Shown: one piece after another, positions 20,373-28,173 of the stretch
Layout of the letters: every line of letters starts with the position of its first letter
Position numbering within the stretch: the stretch's first letter is position 1
DNA from: Phytophthora colocasiae
Lineage: Eukaryota; Oomycota; Peronosporomycetes; Peronosporales; Peronosporaceae
NCBI GenBank assembly: GCA_018806915.1
Contig: JAGKQI010000052.1
Coordinates: 1,550,001 to 1,614,000, forward strand
Direction of reading: 5' to 3'
Length of the DNA: 64,000 nucleotides
Made by a program: the position numbers and the translations under genes
Notes under the pieces: model-generated
The model's database searches: none
Seen by the model: only the letters and a program-made list of their open reading frames with translations
What the model was told of the DNA's origin: nothing

Positions 20373-22603
20373 TCTCCAGCTTCATGGATCTCCCCACAAC
20401 CACGGCAGGTATACAGACAGCGATCCGTTGGGTGACCCCTCTTCCCGCACTTTTCACAGGTTAGACGTCTCCAGCAGTCCAGATCCGTATGCTTCCGCGA
20501 TCCACAGTGTGAACAGCGACCTCGATCGTGGTCTGACGTACCCCTGCGCTCCGCGATCCGGCCTCGATCTTGCGCGTTCACCTGCGATCGCGACTGATCC
20601 TGTTGGTGGGGAACGCCCCCAGTGCCGATCTGCTTGTCCTCTGACGCGGCAAGATATATCCTCCGGAGATCGCCTTCAGAATCGGATCCGTCCGATCCGG
20701 ATATTTCCTCTGATTCCGAGCTCGGATCTTGGGTTTGGATCGCCCGTACCACCGCTCGGGTGGGTGCCGCCGGGGCACTGGCCGGTGCCTTTTGTCTGTA
20801 CTTCGATCCGAACGCAGATTTACGCTGTCTGCTTTTCGCCCGTTCCCGGGCACGAAGTACCTCCTCAAGTTCATCGACGTCATTCAGCCGGAGTAGGGTC
20901 AGCCGATCAGCTAACTCCGGATCTCCCAATGTCTCGATATAGTGGTCTACATGTTCCCGGCGGGCCTTAGGGCTCCCATCCTTGATCTTCAGTCTAGCAC
21001 GTAAAGCCGCCACGTTGAGCCGGTAGAGATAGTCAAGGGGAGTTTCTTCCGATCGCTTGCGAGCGTGATAGTATTGCCACGCGACCGACATACCCAACCC
21101 ACAATACTGGGTCTGGAAACTGTCCAACAGATCTGCCCACTTGGTTTTCGTCGTTCGACTGAGCTGCCTGTACCAGTTCTTTGCCGGTCCCACCATCAGA
21201 TCTGCAAATGTGAGGCATTTTTCTTCTTCCGTAGCCTGATCGCGCTGAAATGCTGACTTGACTTTACTGATCCAGGCCCGAGCGCGATCTTCGTCCAGAT
21301 CTTTACCCGCAAAATCTTTCAGATCCGAGATCGCTGAGATCCGGACCCGCTGGATCATCGACGATCCTCCTTGACCGATCGCCGCGGATGCGATCGCTGC
21401 TCGGCTCGACGTCTGTCCACCGGAACTTGGTATGCCCATGTCGTCTGGATCGTATTCCCATGCGTCCGGATCCGAGGCCGTAACGGACTCCATCTCAACA
21501 TCCAACTCCCCTTTGATCGGCGATCGGGGCGTCGCGAGATTCCGTTCTTTTAAGAAACGATCCATCGCCATTTGAAAGTAGTCGTCCAACTTGTTGCTCG
21601 ATCCAGTGGAATTAGTCGTCGGCGCGGTCTGGTCTGTCCGGATCCGGCGATTTTCTTGCTGATCAGGCGTCTTCGCTTCCAGTTTCGCAGCCACCGATCG
21701 TGTATCTTGTTTCTTCATACGCGATTTCAGGAATTTGGCACCGGAGGGGCCTAACGACATGCGTTTCAGCCTTCTCGGGCTGTCGGAATCTGGTTCCGAG
21801 GTCGCTGACGCGTAGCATGACGATCCAGTCTGATAGCCTGGATCGGGCGTCAGTGGGCGTTCGCCGACCAAGATCTTGAGGGAATCGAATAGATCATGGG
21901 TCGCAGATTGAATCGCTTCCAGTTCCAGGTCAAAAAGGGAGTTTGGGTCGAACTCTCCAGCTACTAAACCAGCTTCTTGGAGTAGATCAAGTAGAATCTT
22001 CACCGCGTTCAGGCGGTCCGAGCTAGTTCGGGGCTTCGACACCGGGCCGGTGAGGTTACCGATCTGGCGGACTTGAATGATCGTAAGAACGGGATCGTTA
22101 AGCAAGGTCTCGCTTAGCATCTTCCTGTAGTAGGCCTGCTCGATCGCGTCCTTGGTAATCGTCGATCCCGGGCTGATCATGTCTTCTGGCTCTGAGTCTG
22201 GAGCTTTCAATTTCGTCCGGGTGCTCTTGATCTTCTTTTTCTTGGTCGATCTTGAGGCAACAGTGGACTTGGTGAGCAGATTAGGTTTCAGCTTTGCTGA
22301 TTCCTTATCGCTCGTGTGCGGATCTCGATTTTCATCGAGATCCGCGGTGGCCCTCGAAGGGGCCTTGGGAGGAATTCGAGGTTTTTCTTCAAGATCTGGA
22401 TTGCGATCCAGGTCTGCCTCGTGCTTGTCAGTAGAGATCCTCCCAGAACTCTGCTGATCTGTGGATCTTTCTGTTTTCATCGGTGCCTCCGTCGATCCAA
22501 CTTTCGTAGGCACTTCTTTCCCTTGTTCTTCTTTAATCTTGACATCTTCTTGGGACTCACGGTGATATCCGAAGTCACCAGAAGATCCGGGCACGCGCAC
22601 CAT
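20273..22603 (-). CDS. Gag with three zinc knuckles
   Basis: The chosen ATG (22603-22601) lies immediately after the 5' LTR. The frame is also open for 41 codons into the LTR, so a start at 22726 is possible. The N-terminal ~330 residues are charged and low-complexity. A retrotransposon gag domain follows (RARAWISKVKSAFQRDQA, LTFADLMVGPAKNWYRQL, DLLDSFQTQY). Near the C-terminus are three knuckles: CSHCGSRKHTDLDC, CEKCGKRGHPTDRC and CRGCGEIHEAGEC, the last with a shorter spacing. The TAG stop at 20273-20275 directly follows the predicted frameshift heptamer. The frame is uninterrupted. Confidence 0.9.
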   Translation of the reverse strand: MVRVPGSSGDFGYHRESQEDVKIKEEQGKEVPTKVGSTEAPMKTERSTDQQSSGRISTDKHEADLDRNPDLEEKPRIPPKAPSRATADLDENRDPHTSDKESAKLKPNLLTKSTVASRSTKKKKIKSTRTKLKAPDSEPEDMISPGSTITKDAIEQAYYRKMLSETLLNDPVLTIIQVRQIGNLTGPVSKPRTSSDRLNAVKILLDLLQEAGLVAGEFDPNSLFDLELEAIQSATHDLFDSLKILVGERPLTPDPGYQTGSSCYASATSEPDSDSPRRLKRMSLGPSGAKFLKSRMKKQDTRSVAAKLEAKTPDQQENRRIRTDQTAPTTNSTGSSNKLDDYFQMAMDRFLKERNLATPRSPIKGELDVEMESVTASDPDAWEYDPDDMGIPSSGGQTSSRAAIASAAIGQGGSSMIQRVRISAISDLKDFAGKDLDEDRARAWISKVKSAFQRDQATEEEKCLTFADLMVGPAKNWYRQLSRTTKTKWADLLDSFQTQYCGLGMSVAWQYYHARKRSEETPLDYLYRLNVAALRARLKIKDGSPKARREHVDHYIETLGDPELADRLTLLRLNDVDELEEVLRARERAKSRQRKSAFGSKYRQKAPASAPAAPTRAVVRAIQTQDPSSESEEISGSDGSDSEGDLRRIYLAASEDKQIGTGGVPHQQDQSRSQVNAQDRGRIAERRGTSDHDRGRCSHCGSRKHTDLDCWRRLTCEKCGKRGHPTDRCLYTCRGCGEIHEAGECPMEEFYNQIRKWYDPTRHAGLFPEKVEKMLN
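22585..22602 (-). promoter_or_regulatory. Candidate primer binding site, overlapping the gag start codon
   Basis: One base after the 5' LTR the sense strand reads TGGTGCGCGTGCCCGGAT. Its complement ends in CCA and has the shape of a tRNA 3' end: CCA, a discriminator A, a 7-nt acceptor strand, and a T-stem strand CCGGG. The gag ATG uses the base before it plus its first two bases. The tRNA-like gene at 35103-35174 does not match, so the primer tRNA is not identified here. Confidence 0.6.
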
Positions 22604-23928
22604 TGTGGTGGAGCGGATCTGGCCAAAATCTGGTTGAGGCCGATCGCGATCGCCACTTGCGCCCAGACACCGACTAACGGAGGGGGTCCCCCGATGATCC
22701 GTGATCTTGCTGCGTGTAGTGTTCACCTTGTGTACCCGTCGGTAGGCGGGTTACGCTCTTCCAGGTGACTTCTGAAGACGTCTTGGGACGAGAAGAATGT
22801 CTTGGGTGACGCAGGGGTGGTGAGATAGCGTGGGAATACTTCACTCTACCTCGGAGGGGTTGATTCGGGTCACAGGCGAGTTCTCGAGCCTTGATCCGGT
22901 CGCCTGGTCTTCGATCCAGGTCTTCCAAAGGTCCAATGTTGGGGATCTGGTCCCTTCCTTTACGATGCTTGCCGCTTCCTATAGCGGGTGTCTTGATGGG
23001 TTGAGAGTCGACGAGATCGTCAGGCCAAGCAGCCAATTCCTTCCGATCCGTAGTTCGCACGTAAAGGATAGATCACTAGATAGGGTAAAACTGGCCAATG
23101 TATTATCCAGAATTAACCTCTATGCTAGATCTCTTCTCCTTACCTTCTTGATGCCGGGGGCCAATGTAATTCCCAGTTCCGGTCTTGAACAAAGGCACTT
23201 GTGATGTCCAGAGCAAATTCGATTCTGTTTACGGTTATTCCTATGTCTACTAGTCCCATCCTCATCTGCTATCCTACGATTACCTGACATCCGGCTACAC
23301 AGCTGCCCCTCCGATCTTCGATCTCGATCTCACCTAACCCCTGATCGCGATCTCGATCTGCCGATCTGGCGATCAGCCGATCTGTCGATCTCGATCAACC
23401 ATCTCGATCGTCGATCTTGGTCCACCGTCTTGAACAATGATCTCGATCAGCAGTCTTCATACTTGATCTCGCGTGCCTGTGTCGTCGACATTCCAGGTCT
23501 TGAGCTTCCCGGACTTGATCACCACTCCCCATGCGACTAACACTGCCATCAGGTCCCCTCGGCAGCATCTCACGGTTATGTTGTCACCGGCCCACCATAG
23601 ATCGCACCGGTCCCGACCCTCTGCTGCCTTGATCTCCTTCTCATGCGATCTTAGGCAAGGCGCCCTTTTCTCCTCCGACCCTGAGCCGCCACGCGGGACC
23701 GCACGGCGGGTTCTCCAATCACTTAGTCTCACTCGACCAAGACGCCATCCATTCATCGCTGGCGAGATCCAGACGAACATCGATCTGGATCCATTCGTCA
23801 GCCATCGTTCGCGCAATCTGGGGTCATCAACTGACATCTTGCTTCGCCAGAGGCCCCTGTCGCTTGATCCGACTCTCTCTGGGCTTGACGTTGCCTTTTC
23901 TCGGATTTCTTATTCGCGCTTCACCACA
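22604..23928 (-). repeat. 5' LTR of the GATC-rich element (1325 bp)
   Basis: It is a direct repeat of 10216-11604, beginning TGTGGTG and ending CACCACA on the plus strand. It carries the short form of the 8-bp array (near 23360-23395). The sense-strand end (22604) abuts the candidate primer site and gag start. Confidence 0.93.
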
Positions 23929-24352
23929 TAGGGAAGGCCGCTTCCACCGACGTCCCAGACGTCAAAGCCCATTCTCGTGCTCGCCCTTCGAGCTTAGAGA
24001 TGGCGAACGCCACGCGTTGGCCTTCCAACTGGAGCATAGCGGCCCCCATGGCCATTTCGACCTCTCGGGTCCACAACAGGAGGTTCTCTCCTTCGTGCCC
24101 GTGAAAGGTCTTCACGCTGAGCGTGACGGGCTTAGCTCTCGGAGCAGGGGTAACCCCTTTTGCATTCCGCTGAATGTGCTCAACGAGAGCGTTCTCGTAC
24201 GAGGCAAATGCCTCGAGGCGCGCGTTGACGGCCTCCGGCCCTTGAGACGCAAGGTGCGCCATACCTTCAGGGCCCAGCAAGGACGTAAGCTTGTTAAGCG
24301 TGTCCTGCTGACTCGGAGTCAAGTGAGCGTATGCTTCTTGCTCCATTCTCAC
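23929..24352 (-). pseudogene. Gypsy-1 gag, 5' part
   Basis: The frame starts with ATG near 24352-24346 (MRMEQEAY) and encodes an N-terminal helical region ([17 protein letters not shown]) and the start of a gag domain ([30 protein letters not shown]). It ends at the target duplication of the nested element. The reading continues in register at 10215 with TWGELKAKL. It is upstream of the rest of Gypsy-1 and just inside its 5' LTR. Confidence 0.85.
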
Positions 24353-24403
24353 AGAGAAACAGTCTTCAACTCAGGAGTTGGATTGACTACTAGTGCTACC
24401 AGA

Positions 24404-24785
24404 TGCAGCGGGGCTGCGTAGGTGTGCACGGCACAGAGGAAGTTTAGTTGACTCGTAGAGTCCTGCTTGCAAGGCACTAGCCTTCGGTTCTATACAAGAA
24501 CCAAGTAGTCCACTAAATACGGGACTCACACAATCAGTGTCCCTATAATAAAGGAACTAACACTAATTATGTAAAATGCAAACTGATTTTTATTAACTTT
24601 ATTGCCCTAATCCTAAATGTAACGGTTTTAGTATCTAACATACTAAATCCTAATCAAAATGCAACGTGAGGCTCTGAGGCCATCCACGTATCTACTCGTG
24701 TGTGCCACACCATTATGTACCCACATAAATGTATCCACGTGTGTCACACACCAACGAGAAACATTCGTGTAACATCCCCGTTACA
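24404..24785 (-). repeat. 5' LTR of Gypsy-1 (382 bp) with adjacent primer site
   Basis: On the sense (minus) strand it begins TGTAACGGGGATG at 24785 and ends GCTGCA at 24404, followed after two bases by TGGTAGCACTA (24401-24391). The first eight bases match the 3' end of initiator-Met tRNA (…GCTACCA). Kinase DNA resumes at 24786 with tcccg. No matching second LTR could be found at the left end. Confidence 0.7.
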
Positions 24786-25206
24786 TCCCGTCAAGAAACT
24801 TCTTCTCTGCGATGTCCACAATACTGCGCATAACTGGTTCGAGTGGCGGTGGAGTGCTCTCAGGTTCGGAACTGTCGTCCAAATCCCTCTTCGTCACCAG
24901 CACCAGGTCCTCAATGTCCTTCTTGGTCGGCAGTTGCTTAACAGCCTTCCAGATCTCACGTGTCAACCCGTTCATACTCGTGAGTTGGTTTGTCATGTCG
25001 TGCGTATCTTGTTGGAACTGCCTGCGCCATTCGACGAGAAGAACCGTCTGCTTCACCGACAGCAACGTGTAGTGTCTGCAGGGAAATCGAAGACACACGG
25101 GGGGAGTCGGCGAAGCTCCCTGAAGGTTTTTGCCGAAGTGTATTGCTAGTGGTAGATTGCAAAGTGAGGTTGTTCCTAATTGCTAGCTTAGTTTACCAAA
25201 TGCCGG
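24786..25206 (-). pseudogene. Kinase copy B: truncated exon 2 and intron end
   Basis: The first exon-2 base is 25075. The encoded segment (HYTLLSVKQTVLLVEWRRQFQ onward) is the same as the start of exon 2 in copy A. It stops at 24786, where the Gypsy-1 LTR begins, so the whole kinase fold is missing. Positions 25076-25206 are the 3' part of the intron. The upstream exon lies at 27213-27556, across the MULE. Confidence 0.8.
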
Positions 25207-27025
25207 GGTAAAACCTCGTTGGGATCATATACGGTACAGATCTGTTTTTAGTACATACCTCGTTTTTGCGGGATCAGCAATGAGATCTGGAAATGGACGG
25301 TTAGAAGAAGCATAGATCAGTGGCGTACATGCAGACAAAGGCTCACTTGGCATTATGGAGGCTCTCCCAGACACACCAGAGACCTCACGTAGCGTCATAA
25401 CAGGTCGTCCTCGAGGCCAAGTTTGTCATGAGACCACGACGTGCTTTTTCCGCGGCTACAAGTACACGCGTGCTTAGGCGTCCTCACGAAAATTGCGTAC
25501 CGGTGCAGCCATTGGCGCCAAGGCTGCTCTGGCACCATGGCGTTCTTCACCAGCACAATGGGCTACACAGTTGGACGGCCCCACACCTGTCGTAATGTAG
25601 ATACTTCGGTCGCTAGCCTGACGGACGTGACGGATGCCATGAAGGACAGAGTAGATGTATTGGCTATTGAACAAGTCGCTGTTCCAGCGCGGGTGATTTG
25701 GGATGGTGTGAGGGACGAGTTCTACGGTGCTAACAACGAGCACGTCGTGCGTGGGCTATCCGAGCCCCAAGTCCTTCGACGTGTGTACCAAACAAGAAAC
25801 CGACACTTCAGCGGGGAAATACATGGTGCGGTCGAAATTCCCCCGCTTTCCACAGCACTGAATGAATCAGTGTCATTCTTCCAGTTCCATCATGTCACGG
25901 CGAACCGAGAAAATCTCAATCGATCTACACGACTAATCGGTTGGGCGCACCCTTCGCTAACTAACCTACTGTGCCACGGGACGACTATTTTTATCGACGG
26001 TACATTCCGTTGTGTTCCGCGCAGCTACAAGCAGTGTGTGATTATCATGGTTCACGACCGTGCTTCAGGGCTATACGTACCGGTGTACTATGTATTGAGC
26101 ACCTCGCGAAGCGGGGATTCGTTTTGGGACATCATGCACGTCATTGTGCAAGGTACAGACCAGCAGCTCGAGCCTGCAGAAGTCGCGTGCGACTTCAAGA
26201 GTGCTTTGATCCAGGCCGTACAGACACAGTTCCCGAACGCAATCATAATCGGCTGCCTATTTCACCTGAAGCAGGCCATTAGACGCGCTATGAAGCGGTT
26301 CGCTATCCCTGCGGAAGAGTGTGCTATTGCAATGAGCCGTGGGGTTTTTGACATGCTGACCGTCGTCAGCCCCAGTCTCATTGAGCGCTGCATTAAGTGG
26401 GAAAGCATGAGATTCGTAAGCGTTGCACCGAGTCTGGCACATCGAAGTGGAGAGGGTTCTGGGGCTATTTCCAGCGGACGTGGGTGGACCATTACGACGT
26501 GAGTGTGTGGAACGTGGCTGGCCTGAACAATGAACTTGTTGCTCGCACAAATAGTCCTCTGGAAAGGTTTAACCGGGAGCTAAATAACCGCTTTCTGAAG
26601 CCTCGCCCTAGCATGGCAACTTTTGTAGGCGTGATTAAGTCTCTCTCGGCAGAGTATGTTCAGCGCCTCACTGACATTCCTCGTGGACGCGCTCGCCGCC
26701 CACCTCGTGAGCTGATCCAGCTACCCGTACCCGTTGAACTGCCCGAAGACATCTCCGACGAGTCAGAAGATGAAGAGCCGGCCGCTGAAGAACAGTCGTC
26801 CGGGTGTTCATCGGACGAGGAGGCCGTGGATATGGCGATATGATAGCAAGAGCAAAGTGTTGAGCAATAAGCACGTAGCTTGGTGATGTCATTTTAATCG
26901 GGAGAGACGAATAAACCATTTACCTCTTTGGCATGTTCCTGTCCAGCTATCAGATCTCTATCAAAGTAGATGGGCCAGATCCTTTATCAGATCTGTACCG
27001 TATATGATCCCAACGCGAGGTTATC
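25207..27025 (+). mobile_element. MULE DNA transposon, 1819 bp, in the kinase intron
   Basis: The terminal inverted repeats are about 36 bp and slightly imperfect (outer part GGTAAAACCTCG / GATAACCTCG, inner part perfect through gggatcatatacggtacag). The flanking direct repeat is aatgccgg (25199-25206 and 27026-27033). An uninterrupted copy of the site exists at 4628-4635, so the boundaries are exact. An 8-bp duplication fits Mutator-like elements. The element carries one broken transposase gene. Confidence 0.93.
25408..26843 (+). pseudogene. MULE transposase with FLYWCH-like N-terminus, frameshifted
   Basis: The N-terminal part resembles a FLYWCH-type zinc region (FFRGYKYTR in one frame, then AYRCSHWRQGCSGTM in the next), with a shift near 25465. 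The MULE domain follows, with Asp in FIDGTFRCVP, Asp in CDFKSALIQAV and the GCLFHLKQAI block. A second shift near 26400 moves the C-terminal part (GLNNELVARTNSPLERFNREL...) into another register. It ends with an acidic tail at 26843. With two shifts this copy is not expected to encode active transposase. Confidence 0.85.
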
Positions 27026-27033
27026 AATGCCGG

Positions 27034-27556
27034 AGGCATTGGCGCCATAGGCACTTGGTTGGCCACGGTGTGTGTCAACACATTTGTCGTTATGTCATCG
27101 TGACGCCAATCTTGTTGTCAACAGTGTTGGCGTTATCGGCTTCCCGCAGCTCTGGCTGGAGTTGGCTGGGTGGATACTGTGCATGAATATGCATGCCTTG
27201 GCAGCATTACACAACGCGATGAGGCTGTCCAGACGCTCGTTGTAGACCTTCACCTGCTCCACGAACTTGTCCAGTTTCCTCATTCGTTTGATAAAGTTGA
27301 CTTCGTTTGCATATTTCGTGATGGAGTCTTTGAACTCTTGGATTAAGTGCTGGAGTTGAGGCAGAAGATTTTCCGACCGAAGTGTCTGGGGAGAAACTTT
27401 TTGCAGTTCGTCGGTGAAACTCGTGAGAAGCTCGTGTAGGCTTGTGCACAGCTCTCGACCTTCTTTCAGCTGACAGAACTTAGCGTAGACTTGACCAAGC
27501 AACGTAATGGCAGAGCCGAGTCCAGGGACGGCGAGATCGAGCAGATTTGCTGCCAT
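27034..27556 (-). pseudogene. Kinase copy B: N-terminal exon and intron start
   Basis: Exon 1 runs from ATG 27556 to 27213 (114 codons plus two bases). It encodes a helical domain with ALVPGLGSAITLLGQVY-type packing and a long amphipathic stretch ending YNERLDSLIAL, similar in layout to N-terminal helical bundles of TKL kinases. A GT donor at 27212 joins in phase to the acceptor at 25075. This would read LIA-L-HYTLLS. The intron 27212-25076 contains the MULE. The gene cannot give a kinase here because exon 2 is cut at 24786. Confidence 0.7.
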
Positions 27557-28173
27557 ATTCGAGTTGTGAGGTGAGGAGAAGTTGAGTGTTTGGGTGGAGA
27601 ATGGAGAGTGGGGTCAGTCTGGAATGCGTTTGAGATTCTTGTGGACAGAAGAAGTAGCATCCTGGTGGATTCACACTGACATCGGAGATAGCGGAAAGAA
27701 AGGATAGTCGGTACTTGTAAGAAGAAAAAACGTGTACGTCGACGATACCAAAGAGTTTTCCTCCGTTCGGAGGCCGTGTTGACAGTACCAACCCAAAAAC
27801 TGTGAGAGCCACGGATTTTGACGTAGATCAATGATGATCGTATGGTGACGCTCTTTATATCGTAGGAAAAAAATCAACCGATCGGTTTCCACTTTCCAGC
27901 AAAGAATTAGGAGCAGGAGCATTTGATAGCAATATGCAAGAGCCAAAGCACTCACTACTACGGATCAGACGCCAACCAGTGCGAGTTTTGCAGATACATG
28001 TATGATACATGATGTAATTAGCAAAGCGTGTTTGTACAACTTTCAACCGGGTTGACAAAATAATTTGTATTCCGTATCTGTGCAAACCAGCTATTGACTA
28101 CGACACTGAGCAATTATTCTCTTAGCGGTGCCATCTAACGCATTTCTTGTGCAATTTAGCTAACAAGGCTTAA
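27557..28173. other. Intergenic gap
   Basis: It holds the 5' flank of kinase copy B, including a pyrimidine-rich leader just before the ATG, and the 3' flank of the ankyrin-kinase gene. I see no further gene. ORFs here are short and without recognisable motifs. Confidence 0.5.

Larger units (their letters stand above)
10216..23928 (-). mobile_element. GATC-rich LTR retrotransposon, 13.7 kb, nearly intact, nested in Gypsy-1 gag
   Basis: The termini are TGTGGTG...CACCACA at both LTRs (10216-11604 and 22604-23928). The direct target duplication is 'tagg' (10212-10215 and 23929-23932), inside the gag frame of Gypsy-1. The coding order on the minus strand is gag (to 20273), pro (18870-20372) and pol (14695-18687), all long and uninterrupted. 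A plus-strand gene (11731-14319) lies between pol and the 3' LTR. The LTRs differ by about three substitutions and one 64-bp length change, so insertion was recent. GATC is heavily over-represented: I counted 16 in 16021-16500 against about 2 expected. The second RNase H in pol is the archaeal-like type known from plant Tat elements and from a group of oomycete Gypsy elements. Confidence 0.92.
5143..24785 (-). mobile_element. Gypsy-1: decayed chromodomain-type Ty3/Gypsy element, split by a nested element
   Basis: The parts are 5143-10215 (pol, pro, 3' gag) and 23929-24785 (5' gag, leader, 5' LTR). They are separated by the 13.7 kb element at 10216-23928. The gag frame continues across the insertion when one copy of the 4-bp target duplication is ignored. 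Domain order on the minus strand is gag, zinc knuckle, aspartic protease, second CCHC and protease-like module, RT, RNase H, integrase, chromodomain. Frames are broken at several places: between gag and knuckle, a stop before RT, and a shift at about 7290. The copy is therefore probably not autonomous. The right LTR is clear, and no convincing left LTR was found. It interrupts kinase copy B at 24786. Confidence 0.8.

Noticed and set aside
26380..26440. Intron in the MULE transposase instead of a frameshift
   Set aside because: The homologous blocks are contiguous with no room for an intron and no GT-AG pair of suitable size.
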